A DNA stretch of 64,000 bases from CAYQMF01 sp964418595 (GTDB lineage Bacteria > Planctomycetota > UBA1135 > UBA2386). The stretch lies in assembly GCA_964418595.1 (NCBI GenBank), contig CAYQMF010000016.1:6850-70849 (forward strand). The letters run 5' to 3'. Shown piece after piece: positions 44,064 through 53,446 of the stretch. The notes under the pieces were generated by a model. It was not told where the DNA came from and ran no database searches. It saw only the letters and a list, made by a program, of their open reading frames with translations. A program made the translations under genes and the position numbers. The stretch's first letter is position 1. Every line of letters starts with the position of its first letter.

Positions 44064-45899
44064 GTGACCGGCTCGCTCACCAGGCGCTTCCTGCTGACCC
44101 TGCTGCTCTCGGCAGCCGTGCCGCTGGTCGCCTTCGGGTGGTTCGCGCTTGCGGGCATGCGCGAGCGCATGGAGCAGCGCATCGGTCAGGTCTACCTGCC
44201 GCAGGTCGCCGGTGAGGCGGCGCTGCGCATCGGGAGCCTGCCGGATGAGGTTCGACGCAGCCTCGCCCTGCTCGTGGGGCCCGCGACCCTCGCCCTCGAC
44301 GATGCCTCGCGCCTGGGCGACTTCGAGGTCCAGGTGCGGCTGTTGCCGGGTGTGCATCAGGACTTCGATCTCGTCCTGCTGGTCGACGCCGCGGGGCGTG
44401 TCGTGCAGGCGCACTACAACCCTGGTCTCGACCCCACGACCCGGCAGGCGCGCGAGGCGCGGCTCCCCGAACGCGTCGAGACCGAGCCCTGGTTCGTGGC
44501 CATCCGACGCGGCAGCGGTGAGGCGTGGCTCGACCGGCATCTCTCGCCGCTCCTCCATCGCAACCCCGAGAGCGCAACGCGTGATCCGGCGGACTACCAC
44601 GTCGGCCTCGCCCTGCCGGTACCGGCGCGTGCGTCGGGCTGCCTCTTCGCGCTCGTGCGTTGGGCGCGGCTGCAGCGGGTCCTCGACGCGACGGCGGACG
44701 TGCTGCGTGCGGAGGGACAGGCCGCACTCCCCTCGGCGCAGTGCTTCCTCGCCGACGCGGCGGGGCTCGCGCTCGCGCACACCGACCGGGCTCGCTACGG
44801 CGTCGCCATCGAGCCCGAGGAACTTCGCGTCGGCCTGCGCGCCGGGGAGCGTGGCGTTCTGGCCGTGGCCACGGCCGACGGCGACCCGCATCGCGTGGGC
44901 TACGCCGCGGTCGCCAACCTACCCGGTGGTCTGCGCTGGTGGCTCGGGCTCGATGTGCGTGAGGCGGAGTTGTTCTCGAGCAGCCGAGCGTTCGCGCGGC
45001 TCTTGTCGATCACGATCGCTGTCCTGGTCGTGATCCTCGTGGTCTGGTCGCTGGTGGCCTCGCGCGCGATCGTGCGGCCGGTCCGGGCACTCGCCCGGGC
45101 CACGGAGCGGATCGCGGCGGGCGATCTCGCGGCCCGTGTCGCCGGGGGTGGGGCGGGGGAACTCGGTGAACTCGGCCGCGCCTTCAACCAGATGGCGGAG
45201 CAGCTCGCGCTCGGCCGCGAACAGCTCCGGCAGGCGGAGCGTCAGGCGGCGTGGGCGGAGATGGCGCGGCAGGTGGCGCACGAGATCAAGAACCCGCTGA
45301 CGCCCATGCGCATGAGCGCGCAGCTCCTCCAGCGCGCGCGCCGCGAAGGGGATCCGCGCTGGCCGGAACTCGCCGACCGCCTCGCCAAGACGGTGCAGGA
45401 TCAGACGGAGATGCTCGCCGCGATCGCGACGGAGTTCCGGGCCTTCGCGGGTCCGGCGACGCCACAGCGCAGTCCGATCGTCCTCGCCGAGTTGCTCGAG
45501 AGCGCGTTGGCGCTGCTGCGCGACGCCGCGCGCGCACAAGGGGCGAGTCTCGACCTGGAGTCGCAACCCGGGTTGCCGCGCATCGAGGGCGACGCCCAGC
45601 AACTGCGCCGGGTGTTCGTGAACCTCGTGCAGAACGCGCTCGAGGCCGGGGCAAAGCGCGTGTCGATCGCGGCGCGCCGCGACGGCGCGCGCGTGCGCGT
45701 GGCGGTGCAAGACGATGGCCCCGGCGTGGGCGCGGAAGCCCGCGCCCGCCTGTTCGAGCCGTATTTCACCAGCAAGTCATCCGGCACCGGTCTCGGCCTC
45801 GCGATCTGCCGGCGGATGATCGACGCGCACGGGGGAGAGATCGCGCTCGCGAGCACGCGACCGGGGGAGACGGTGTTCGTCGTCGAACTGCCGGTGTAG
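44064..45899 (+). CDS. NtrY-like membrane sensor histidine kinase
   Basis: This is a 611-residue protein started at GTG 44064, which puts the first TM helix at residues about 8-30 (RFLLTLLLSAAVPLVAFGWF). A large extracytoplasmic region (31-308, Cache-like: VLLVDAAGRVVQAHYNPG) is followed by TM2 (312-333) and a HAMP domain (334-385, RPVRALARATERIAAGDLAA). The dimerisation/phosphoacceptor segment is QVAHEIKNPLTPMRM with H406. The ATPase domain has NLVQNALEAG (N box), DDGPGVG (G1) and GTGLGLAICRRMIDAHGG (G2). It autophosphorylates and passes phosphate to a response regulator, but none is encoded nearby, so it is an orphan. The AHEIKNPLTP box resembles NtrY-type kinases. Confidence 0.88.
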   Translation: MTGSLTRRFLLTLLLSAAVPLVAFGWFALAGMRERMEQRIGQVYLPQVAGEAALRIGSLPDEVRRSLALLVGPATLALDDASRLGDFEVQVRLLPGVHQDFDLVLLVDAAGRVVQAHYNPGLDPTTRQAREARLPERVETEPWFVAIRRGSGEAWLDRHLSPLLHRNPESATRDPADYHVGLALPVPARASGCLFALVRWARLQRVLDATADVLRAEGQAALPSAQCFLADAAGLALAHTDRARYGVAIEPEELRVGLRAGERGVLAVATADGDPHRVGYAAVANLPGGLRWWLGLDVREAELFSSSRAFARLLSITIAVLVVILVVWSLVASRAIVRPVRALARATERIAAGDLAARVAGGGAGELGELGRAFNQMAEQLALGREQLRQAERQAAWAEMARQVAHEIKNPLTPMRMSAQLLQRARREGDPRWPELADRLAKTVQDQTEMLAAIATEFRAFAGPATPQRSPIVLAELLESALALLRDAARAQGASLDLESQPGLPRIEGDAQQLRRVFVNLVQNALEAGAKRVSIAARRDGARVRVAVQDDGPGVGAEARARLFEPYFTSKSSGTGLGLAICRRMIDAHGGEIALASTRPGETVFVVELPV

Positions 45900-45909
45900 C
45901 TGGCGGGGC

Positions 45910-47190
45910 TCAGTGCCCCGCGCCCTTGTGCAGGATCTCCGTGGGCTGCCAGCCCCAGACTGCCAGCAGGGCGAAGAAGCCGACGAGGTAGGCGACGACG
46001 ATGGGCCAGCTCTCGAACACGTAGCGCCCCGTGTTGCGCAGGCTCGGGAAGACGGCGGCCAGGGCGACGCCGGCGCTGGAGCCGAACCAGACCATCGAGC
46101 CGCCGAAGCCGACCGCGAACGACAGGAGGCCCCAGTCGTAGCCGCCCTGTTCGAGGGCGAGCTTGGTGAGTGGGATGTTGTCGAAGACCGCGGACAGGAA
46201 GCCGAGCCCGAGGCTGTTCGGCCAGGAGGCCGGGGGCAGCGCCTTCACCGGCATCAGCGACGCGCACCAGACCAGGAGCAAGAGGAACGCGGTGCCCTTG
46301 CACGCGGGAAGGAGGTGCGACCAGGTCGGAGCTCGCCACAGGCTGCCGACGAGCAGCACCGTCCACACGCCGACGAAGGGACGGTCGTAGAGCACCGCCG
46401 TGGTGACCGCGCCGGCGAGGACCAGGATCACGTTGAGCAGCCGCAGCTTGTCTATGTCGCCCTGGTCGGAAGAACCGGTTGCGATCGGCTGGCGGCCCTG
46501 CACGATCGCGGCCGGGATCGCGAAGCACACGAACGCCACCGCCGACGCGATCAGGCAGTGCAGGATGTCCATCTGCGGGACGCCCTTGATCCACATCATC
46601 GTCGTCGTGGTGTCGCCCAGCACGCTCCAGGCACCGCCCGCGTTGCTCGCGGCGATGATGGCCGCCAGGTACGCCACGCGCACGTCGGTCTTGAACGTGC
46701 GCAGCACCATCACGCCGCCGATCATCGCCCCGGCGATGTTGTCGAGGAACGATGACAGCAGCCAGACCATCAGCAGCAAGCTGAATGCCGCGTACGACGC
46801 GCGCTTCGGGAGCACGCGCACCAGCGCCTGCGGCGCGTGCGAGCGCTCGAACAGATCGGCCAGCATGGTGAAGCCGAGGAGCAACCCGCCGAGGTTGAGC
46901 AGCGTGTGTTCCGCCTCGTGGATCAGGTGCGGGATCAGGCCCGGCGTTTCGGGAGTGGGGTGGTGTTCCGGCGCGAGGAACACGGTGTAGCCCGTGATCG
47001 CGATGGCGCCCGCGACGGTGACGTGCAGCGTGTGGTGGTGGAAGATGCCGATGCCGAGCAGCACCAACGTGAACAGCACGAAGGCGTAGGGGACGTGGCC
47101 AAACAGCACGATCCCGGTCGGCGTCCGTTCGCCCACGAACGCGAGGGTGAGTCCGATCGCAACCACGATCGCGTACACCTTGCGGAACAT
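45910..47190 (-). CDS. NhaD-type Na+/H+ antiporter (ion transporter superfamily)
   Basis: This is a 426-residue protein if started at ATG 47190 (MFRKVYAIVVAIGLTLAFVG); ATG 47214 adds 8 residues. It has about 11-12 TM helices. Family signatures are EAEHTLLNLGGLLLGFTMLA, SSFLDNIAGAMIGGVMVLRT, IIAASNAGGAWSVLGDTTTT followed by MMWIKG (the NhaD hallmark), and in the second half SAVFDNIPLTKLALEQGGYD and GSMVWFGSSAGVALA. Asp in the two DN(I/V)(A/P) motifs and the Asn/Gly-rich loop are the expected ion-binding elements. The role is sodium (or lithium) export coupled to proton uptake at the inner membrane. It converges with the histidine kinase (10-bp gap). Confidence 0.82.
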   Translation of the reverse strand: MFRKVYAIVVAIGLTLAFVGERTPTGIVLFGHVPYAFVLFTLVLLGIGIFHHHTLHVTVAGAIAITGYTVFLAPEHHPTPETPGLIPHLIHEAEHTLLNLGGLLLGFTMLADLFERSHAPQALVRVLPKRASYAAFSLLLMVWLLSSFLDNIAGAMIGGVMVLRTFKTDVRVAYLAAIIAASNAGGAWSVLGDTTTTMMWIKGVPQMDILHCLIASAVAFVCFAIPAAIVQGRQPIATGSSDQGDIDKLRLLNVILVLAGAVTTAVLYDRPFVGVWTVLLVGSLWRAPTWSHLLPACKGTAFLLLLVWCASLMPVKALPPASWPNSLGLGFLSAVFDNIPLTKLALEQGGYDWGLLSFAVGFGGSMVWFGSSAGVALAAVFPSLRNTGRYVFESWPIVVAYLVGFFALLAVWGWQPTEILHKGAGH

Positions 47191-47371
47191 GCTCGGGCCT
47201 GATGCGGGTTGCATGCTGGGCGGAAGCGTAGGCACGAGCCGCGCGAAGTCCCGCAGAACCGGGCCGGCGATCGCGAGCTTGCCAGGCTTGACCACCGCGG
47301 CCATCGGGCTCACCATCGGCGCTCCCCGCCCGGTTGCCCGGGGTCCGCGGCAGCCGAACCTGCGAGCACGC

Positions 47372-49048
47372 TTGGATCCGCTGTCGCACATCTCCCGCCG
47401 GGAGGCCCTGCGCACCATGGCCGCGGCCGGTGCAGCGGCCTTGGTGCCATTGGCACCGCGCTCCTCAGCCCGGCGCGAGTCCGTCGTCGAGCACAACGAC
47501 GCGGCGGTGCGGCGCCTGCTCGCCGGGCAGATCGTCGACTCCGGTGCTCCTGGCTGCGGTTGTGTGCCGGACGCGTTCGGGCTGCACACCGCCGGCTCGG
47601 CGTCCGGGATCGTCGAGACCCTTGCCGCGTCGTTCGTGCACCCGAGATCGGCCTTCCACCGCGACGCGGCCCTCCTCGAGCGGATCGCCTTGGCGACGGG
47701 CTTCCTCGAGCGGGCGCAGGGTCCGCAGGGCAACATCGACCTGCTCACCACCAACTTCAACTCGCCGCCCGACACGGGCTTCGTCGTCCACATCGTCGCG
47801 ACCGCGGCGGCCATCGGTCGCCGGCACGGTGCGGAGGCGATCACCGCCATGACGCGCCGGTTCCTCGAGCGGGCCGGCGCCGGCATGGCGGTCGGCGGCA
47901 TCCACACGCCGAACCACCGCTGGGTCGTGTGCGCGGCGCTCGCCCAGGTGCACGAGTTGTTCCCCGACCCGCGCTACGTGGCGCGCATCGACCAGTGGCT
48001 CGCGGAGGGGATCGACATCGACGCAGATGGGCAGTTCCTCGAGCGCAGCACGCTGGTCTACAACCCGGTCACCGACCGAGCCCTCGTGGTCATGGCCACA
48101 AAGCTCGGGCGGCCGGAGCTGCTCGAGCCCGTGCGCGCCAACCTGCGCGCGCTGACCTGGCTCCTGCACGCCGACGGCGAAGTGGTGAGCGAGATCTCGC
48201 GGCGGCAGGATCAGTACGCCCGCGGCAACGTAGCGCGCTACTGGTTCCCGCTCCGGTTCCTGGCGCGCCGCGACCGCGACGGCCAGTTCGCCAACCTTGC
48301 GCGTCAGGCCGAGCCGGAGGGCGCGCGCCTCTCGACCCTGCTCGAGTACCCGGAGCTCGACGGCGAGATGGTGGCGTCGGCGCCGTTGCCGGACGACTTC
48401 GTGAAGGAGATGCCGGCGATCGGGATCACGCGCATCCGGCGCGGCAATCGCAGCGCCACGCTCCTGCTGGGCGGCACGAGCCGCCTGCTGACGCTGCGCA
48501 GCGGCGCGGTCGTGCTCGACGGCGTGCGCATGGCGGCGGCGTTCTTCGGCAAGGCGCAGTTCGTGCCCGACGCGGGTGAGCATCGCGACGGCAGCTACCA
48601 CCTGCGCCAGATCCTCGAGGGCCCGTACTACCAGCCGCTCGCCGCGAAGGTCGATCCCGCCACGTGGACGGAGACGCGCCTGAGCCGCGAGCGGAGCGAA
48701 GTGTGCCGGCTCACGCAGTCGGCGGAGATCACGGAGACGGAGCACGGCCTGAAGATCCGGCTCCGTGCCTTCGGCACCGACGGCGTGCCGCTGGCGGTCG
48801 AGATCACCTTCCGCGTAGGGGGCCGGCTCGAGGGATGTCGCGCCCTCGAGGGCGAGCCCGAGTGCGCCCTGCTCGAAGCCAGCACCGGTGCCTATCGCGT
48901 CGGCGACGACGTGATCCGCTTCGGCCCCGGTGCCGCGCCGCATCGTTACGTGCAGGTGCGCGGTGCGGAGCCGCGGCTGCCCGGTCAGACCGTCTACGTC
49001 ACGGGCGTCACGCCGTTCGACCACACGTTGGAGTTCACCTGCGAGTAG
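47372..49048 (+). CDS. Tat-exported protein, possibly alpha/alpha-toroid polysaccharide lyase-like
   Basis: No ATG gives a sensible N-terminus; TTG 47372 yields a twin-arginine leader (HISRREALRTMAAAGAAALV), 558 residues in all. The N-terminal half is helical with conserved-looking GIHTPNHRWVVCAALAQVHE and FLERSTLVYNPVTDRALVVM. The second half is beta-rich (RRGNRSATLLLGGTSRLLTL, RLSRERSEVCRLTQSAEITE). Helical toroid followed by beta-sandwich is the plan of heparinase-like lyases, and Asn/His in TPNHRW would fit a catalytic site, but I cannot assign a family with certainty. The gene is divergent from the NhaD gene, and its 5' region shares the 181-bp gap. Confidence 0.6.
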   Translation: MDPLSHISRREALRTMAAAGAAALVPLAPRSSARRESVVEHNDAAVRRLLAGQIVDSGAPGCGCVPDAFGLHTAGSASGIVETLAASFVHPRSAFHRDAALLERIALATGFLERAQGPQGNIDLLTTNFNSPPDTGFVVHIVATAAAIGRRHGAEAITAMTRRFLERAGAGMAVGGIHTPNHRWVVCAALAQVHELFPDPRYVARIDQWLAEGIDIDADGQFLERSTLVYNPVTDRALVVMATKLGRPELLEPVRANLRALTWLLHADGEVVSEISRRQDQYARGNVARYWFPLRFLARRDRDGQFANLARQAEPEGARLSTLLEYPELDGEMVASAPLPDDFVKEMPAIGITRIRRGNRSATLLLGGTSRLLTLRSGAVVLDGVRMAAAFFGKAQFVPDAGEHRDGSYHLRQILEGPYYQPLAAKVDPATWTETRLSRERSEVCRLTQSAEITETEHGLKIRLRAFGTDGVPLAVEITFRVGGRLEGCRALEGEPECALLEASTGAYRVGDDVIRFGPGAAPHRYVQVRGAEPRLPGQTVYVTGVTPFDHTLEFTCE

Positions 49049-49212
49049 GGCAGACCCTCCGCAGTTCGCCCTGAGGCGGGCGGTTCAGCCGATCCCATCC
49101 TTGCGGCGCTCGTGCCGTCACGTTCCCGGGGGGTGCGCGCATCCGCGGGCGTCGCATGCCCGAATAGGTGGCGCCGGCTCCGCATGGCAGAATGACCCGC
49201 CGGGCGTGTCCC

Positions 49213-49230
49213 GCCGGCGCGCGCGCCGGC
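49213..49230. repeat. Perfect 18-bp palindrome upstream of the giant repeat protein gene
   Basis: GCCGGCGCGCGCGCCGGC reads the same on both strands and lies 44 bp before the ATG at 49275, in the 226-bp gap after 49048. In a GC-rich genome such a run can arise by chance. It could equally be an operator or a hairpin in the 5' leader. No other copy is obvious in the window. Confidence 0.35.
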
Positions 49231-49274
49231 CAACCACGGCGTCTCGTCCGCCCGTCTCCCTCCGCGTCAGCTCG

Positions 49275-52200
49275 ATGGCATCGAAGCGAACCGTCTCCGT
49301 CCTCGCGATCCTGGGTGTCCTTCTCCTCGGGGCGTTGGTGTGGATGCTCGGCTTCGGTCCGGGCGCCGCGCACGGCGTCGATCCCGCGGCCGCCCTGGCC
49401 GGCGCCAACTCCGACGCCGCGACCCTGCAGAGCGACCCCAAGGCCGCGGCCGCGGAAGGCGCCGCGCCCGACGCGGCGACCCTGCGCAGCGCGGTCGACG
49501 GCCTCGGCGTGGGTGGCGCGGTCGTGCGCGGCCGCGTGCTCGACGGCTGGACGATGCAGCCGCTCGCCGGCGTCGAGGTGCTCGCGGTCACGACGCTGCC
49601 CAACTTCGAACGCCTCGAGAGCCGCATGCGCGGGATGTTCGGCGGGCTGTGGCGGCCGGATCCGTCGCCGCCGCGCGTGCTCGGCAGCACGCAGAGCCAG
49701 GGCGACGGCACCTTCGAGCTGCGCGGCCTGCCGTCGGGCCGCGTGTTCCTCGACGGGCGCTCCGACCGCTACTACGTGCGCACGCCGGCGGCCGTGCGTC
49801 TGGCTGCCGACGAGACTTCGCAGGAAGTCGAACTGCTGTGCTTCGCGGGCGGGCGCGTGCGTGGCCGCGTGCTCGGGCCCGAAGGCGCCCCGGTCGCTGG
49901 CGCGACGGTGAGCGTGCGGCCAGGTCTCAACGCGTTCCTCGGCCAGATCACCAACCGCAAGTACCGCTGGCTCGAAGCGCTCACCGACCAGGACGGCTAC
50001 TACGACCTGCGCGGCGTGCCCGAGGGCCACGGCTACAGCATCTCGGCGCAGGGCCCGCAGATGGCGCTCGCGGAGGTGCACGGGGTGTCGGTGCGCGAGG
50101 GCGAGACCACGAGCGTCGACGTGCACGCGACCGCCGGCGGCACGATCCTCGGTCAGGTGCTCGACCCGCAGGGGCAGCCGGTGGCCGGCGCGCAGGTGGC
50201 GATGATCTACATGGACGTGAGCCGCGTCCTGTTCAGCAGCGACGGGCGCGGCGAGCCGATCGAGACCGACGCCGCCGGCCGCTTCACCCTCGCCCACGTG
50301 GCGCCGGGCGCGATGGCGCTGATGGCGGCGAAGGACGGGCTCGCGCCGTCGCGCATCGAGCAGCTCCAGGTCGTCGACGGCGGCATCTACAAGGATCTCG
50401 TGCTCGAACTGGGTACGGGGCAGGCGCTCAGCGGCATCGTCACCGACGAGCGCGAGCAGCCGGTCGCCGACGCGCTCATCGAGGTGATCCCGCTCGAGCG
50501 GCCCACCGACCCCGACGTGATCAAGCTGGTGCTCAAGATCCGCGAGGTCAGCGCGCGCAGCGGCAGCGACGGGCGCTTCACGGTCGCCGGAATCGCCGGT
50601 GAGCGGATGTTCCTGCAGGCGAGCAAGCCCGGCTACGTGACGCGCGTACAGTTCGGACTCAAGCTCGACGGCAAGGAGGTGAAGGTCAAGCTCGAGCGCG
50701 GCGCGACCGTGCGCGGGCACGTGACGCAGGCGAGTACCGACCCGGAGAAGAACGGCAAGCCGGTGACGCGCTTCCGCGTGGAGGCAAGGTCGCGCGAGGT
50801 GGCGGCCACGGACGCGGCGGCGCCGCTGGCCGAGGCCGAACAGGGCGACGACAACCGCCGCGGCATGCAGATGCGCTTCGGGGGTCGTGGGGGGCGAGGC
50901 AACCGCACGGGCGGGATGCGCCTCGCCGAGGGTGAACGCATGAGCGGTCGCCGGCCCGGCGACGAGTGGCAGGAGATCCAAAGCGCGGACGGGACCTTCG
51001 AGCTGCGCGGGCTGCCGCCGGGCGACATCCGCGTGCGCGTGCGCGCCGACGGCTGGCTCGACGCGGAGCAGCGCGAGGTGAAGCTCGCGTCGGGCGAGAC
51101 GAGCGAGGTGCTCGGATTCTCGCTGCGGCCGGGATCGACCGTGCGCGGCACCGTCGTCGACGCGACGAGCGGCCGGCCGGTGCCGGAGGCGCAGGTCACC
51201 GCGTACCGCGCGCGCGACGAGAATCCGGGGAGCGGCGACAACAACCGCGGCGGCATGCCGTTCCGCATGAACGTCGACCCGGAGGACTTCGACTTCCTCG
51301 GCATGTCGAGCACGATGGGGCGGCGCTCGGCGCTCACCGACGGCCACGGCAAGTTCGAGGTCGATGGCCTCACCCCGGGCAAGTACCGCCTCACCGCGCG
51401 CCATCCCGATCGCGCCAAGGCGTCGGCCACCGACATCGAGGTCGTCGAGGACAAGCCCACGCCGGACGTCGAGATCCGGCTCACCGCCGGCGGCACGGTG
51501 GAGGGCCTGATCACCGGGCGCGCCGGGCGCCCGATCGCGAACGCGATCATCGCTGCGCTCACCATCCAGTCGGGCACGCTCAAGAGCGCGACGTCCGACC
51601 CGCAGGGCTTCTACCGCATCGAAGGCCTGCCGGCCGGACGCTACCTCGTGTTCAAGTCGCGCATGGAGGAGAGCGCCACCAACCTCGCCTACGACCTGCT
51701 CGGCAACATGCGCCTGCAGACGGTGACCGTGAAGGAGGGCGAGACCGTCCGCAAGGACATCCAGGACGAGACGGAGAACAGCGTGCGCGTGTTCGGCACG
51801 GTGCGCGACGGCGGCGAGGTCGTGCCGCGCGCGATGGTGACGGCGCTCGGCCAGGACAGCGAGGGGATCTTCGGCATGGGGATCCGCGCCAAGCCCACCG
51901 ACGAGCGCGGCGAGTACGAACTGATCGGGCTGAAGCCGGGCGCCTACTTCTTCCAGATCTCACGCTTCCAGCAGCGTCCGGAGCAGGCGAGCCTCGAGAT
52001 CGACGTGCCGGAGGGCGTGAGCGATTTTCGCGTCGACCTCGACCTGCCGCAGAGCTTCATCGCGGGCCGCGTGGTCGACACCGCGGGCCAACCGGTGCAG
52101 GGGATCACGGTGTCGGCGGGCGTGGAGGGTGGCGGGCTCGGCGAGAGCCAGGGTCTGCTCGGGGTCATCATGCGCAACGGCGTGAACCGCGGGCGCACCG

Positions 52201-52988
52201 ACGCCGACGGCAGGTTCAAGCTGACGCGCGTGCCGGAGGGCACCTACCGGGTCACTGCCACCGGTCGCGACGGGCGCGGCCAGAACCGCAAGTACGGTGA
52301 AGCCCAGACCACCGGCATCCAGGTCGACGGGCGAGTGCCGGTCGACAACGTGCTGCTGACGCTGCCGCTGGCGGGGAAGGTGCGCGGCATCGTGCGCGAC
52401 GGCAACGGCGCGCCGGTGGTGGGCGCCGACATCTCCTACACGCGGCAGGACGAGCGCAAGCGCAGCTCGCTCGCCGACCTCAACGACCTGTTCGGGATGC
52501 AGCAGCGCCCGCAGCGCAGCGGCACGGACGGGACCTTCGAGCTGACCGGGCTCACCCCCGGGGTCTACACGCTCGCCGCCGACAGCAACGACAAGACCTC
52601 CGAGCCCAAGCGCGACGTCGTGGTGGTCGAGAACGGCGAGACCAGCGTCGAGCTGCGCCTGATCCGCGGCGCGACGCTCAAGGTGCGCGTGCGCAACATC
52701 GACGGCACGCTCCTGCGCCCCGGCGACGTGCAGATCCTCGACGGCCAGGGCAAGCCGGTCACGCAGCGCATGTCGGCCTTCTCGGTGTTCCGTCGCTTCA
52801 TGGGCAACGAGACCAAGAAGGACGACTCCGGCTGGCGCGAGATCGGCAACGTCCCGCCGGACACCTACACGATCGTGATCAGCGAGGCCGGCAAGCCCGA
52901 CAAGCGCTACACCCGCACGATCAAGGACGGCGAGGTCGCCGAGTGGGACGTCGACATGGCCGCCGTCATCAAGCAGGAAGACAAGTAG
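49275..52988 (+). CDS. Giant protein of repeated carboxypeptidase-regulatory-like domains
   Basis: This is a 1237-residue protein starting at ATG 49275. Residues about 6-25 are a TM/signal segment (VSVLAILGVLLLGALVWMLG). After an Ala-rich linker, roughly ten to twelve CarboxypepD_reg-like beta-sandwich domains follow, each with a GxVxDxxGxPVxGAxV first strand and a GxFxLxGLxPGxY turn. Examples are RVRGRVLGPEGAPVAGATVS, ILGQVLDPQGQPVAGAQVAM, GTVEGLITGRAGRPIANAII and KVRGIVRDGNGAPVVGADIS. A Gly/Arg-rich insert (GRGGRGNRTGGMRLAEG) breaks the array near residue 540. No peptidase domain is present. The protein is probably membrane-tethered with a long rigid extracellular stalk, for adhesion or cell-surface structure. 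A large inverted repeat follows 28 bp downstream. Confidence 0.85.
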   Translation: MASKRTVSVLAILGVLLLGALVWMLGFGPGAAHGVDPAAALAGANSDAATLQSDPKAAAAEGAAPDAATLRSAVDGLGVGGAVVRGRVLDGWTMQPLAGVEVLAVTTLPNFERLESRMRGMFGGLWRPDPSPPRVLGSTQSQGDGTFELRGLPSGRVFLDGRSDRYYVRTPAAVRLAADETSQEVELLCFAGGRVRGRVLGPEGAPVAGATVSVRPGLNAFLGQITNRKYRWLEALTDQDGYYDLRGVPEGHGYSISAQGPQMALAEVHGVSVREGETTSVDVHATAGGTILGQVLDPQGQPVAGAQVAMIYMDVSRVLFSSDGRGEPIETDAAGRFTLAHVAPGAMALMAAKDGLAPSRIEQLQVVDGGIYKDLVLELGTGQALSGIVTDEREQPVADALIEVIPLERPTDPDVIKLVLKIREVSARSGSDGRFTVAGIAGERMFLQASKPGYVTRVQFGLKLDGKEVKVKLERGATVRGHVTQASTDPEKNGKPVTRFRVEARSREVAATDAAAPLAEAEQGDDNRRGMQMRFGGRGGRGNRTGGMRLAEGERMSGRRPGDEWQEIQSADGTFELRGLPPGDIRVRVRADGWLDAEQREVKLASGETSEVLGFSLRPGSTVRGTVVDATSGRPVPEAQVTAYRARDENPGSGDNNRGGMPFRMNVDPEDFDFLGMSSTMGRRSALTDGHGKFEVDGLTPGKYRLTARHPDRAKASATDIEVVEDKPTPDVEIRLTAGGTVEGLITGRAGRPIANAIIAALTIQSGTLKSATSDPQGFYRIEGLPAGRYLVFKSRMEESATNLAYDLLGNMRLQTVTVKEGETVRKDIQDETENSVRVFGTVRDGGEVVPRAMVTALGQDSEGIFGMGIRAKPTDERGEYELIGLKPGAYFFQISRFQQRPEQASLEIDVPEGVSDFRVDLDLPQSFIAGRVVDTAGQPVQGITVSAGVEGGGLGESQGLLGVIMRNGVNRGRTDADGRFKLTRVPEGTYRVTATGRDGRGQNRKYGEAQTTGIQVDGRVPVDNVLLTLPLAGKVRGIVRDGNGAPVVGADISYTRQDERKRSSLADLNDLFGMQQRPQRSGTDGTFELTGLTPGVYTLAADSNDKTSEPKRDVVVVENGETSVELRLIRGATLKVRVRNIDGTLLRPGDVQILDGQGKPVTQRMSAFSVFRRFMGNETKKDDSGWREIGNVPPDTYTIVISEAGKPDKRYTRTIKDGEVAEWDVDMAAVIKQEDK

Positions 52989-53016
52989 GGGCGGCGGGGA
53001 GCGGGTCGCGCTACAT

Positions 53017-53183
53017 CTCTCTCTCTCTCTTTGCTTTCTTCTGCTCCGTCCCTCCGTCCTTACGTGTCTCACGCGGCGCGAAGCGCCGCGCCTAGGTCTG
53101 ACGGTCTGACGATCGAGACCAGCGCGGCGCTTCGCGCCGCGTGAGGCACGGAAGGACGGAGGGACGGAACAGAAGAGAGAGAG
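53017..53183. repeat. Long imperfect inverted repeat (about 62-bp arms)
   Basis: The arm at 53017-53091 (CT-rich tract, then CTCCGTCCCTCCGTCCTTACG and GCGGCGCGAAGCGCCGC) is the near-exact reverse complement of 53122-53183. A spacer of about 30 bp carries TCTGACGGTCTGACGATC. Within each arm, GGCGCGAAGCGCC is itself self-complementary. Transcripts would form one very long hairpin on either strand. Its position between a plus-strand gene end (52988) and a minus-strand gene end (53222) suits a bidirectional terminator, but the length and the homopurine/homopyrimidine ends are unusual for that. It may instead be a palindromic mobile element. Confidence 0.8.
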
Positions 53184-53221
53184 GCGCAGCCGGGCCGACT
53201 GCCGCGACCGCTGCGCGCCTC

Positions 53222-53326
53222 TCAGCGCTTCGAGTCCTTCTTCGCCTTCTTGTCGGCGCGCTTCTCCTTCAGGCTCTTGGTCGGCTTCTTCTTCGGGTCC
53301 TTCTTGGGTTCGATGCCCTTGGCCAT
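53222..53326 (-). CDS. Lysine-rich 34-residue microprotein
   Basis: A short frame from ATG 53326 to TGA 53222 encodes a protein that is almost half Lys, beginning MAKGIEPKKDPKKKPTKSLK and ending AKKDSKR. GAGG lies 8 bases before the ATG. Codon third positions are G/C-rich, as in neighbouring genes. Similar tiny Lys-rich basic proteins are annotated in other bacteria without a known role; RNA/DNA or ribosome association is a guess. It lies between the long inverted repeat and the quinone oxidoreductase gene, with about 120 bp to the latter. Confidence 0.6.
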   Translation of the reverse strand: MAKGIEPKKDPKKKPTKSLKEKRADKKAKKDSKR

Positions 53327-53446
53327 GGTCGTGTCCTCGTGAACTTCGGTGGTGCGGGGCGGGTGCCGCGGCACGGTCGCTCGACAGCGAGCGACTGCAC
53401 GGAAGGATGCTGAGCGGATCGGCGGATGTAAAGACCCGCGCCGCGA

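Noticed and set aside
45401..47389. Minus-strand open frame of 662 codons across the histidine kinase and the NhaD gene
   Set aside because: It is an alternative frame of the NhaD gene continuing antisense to the histidine kinase. It contains no TM pattern or motif, whereas the overlapping frame at 45910-47190 has clear NhaD signatures.
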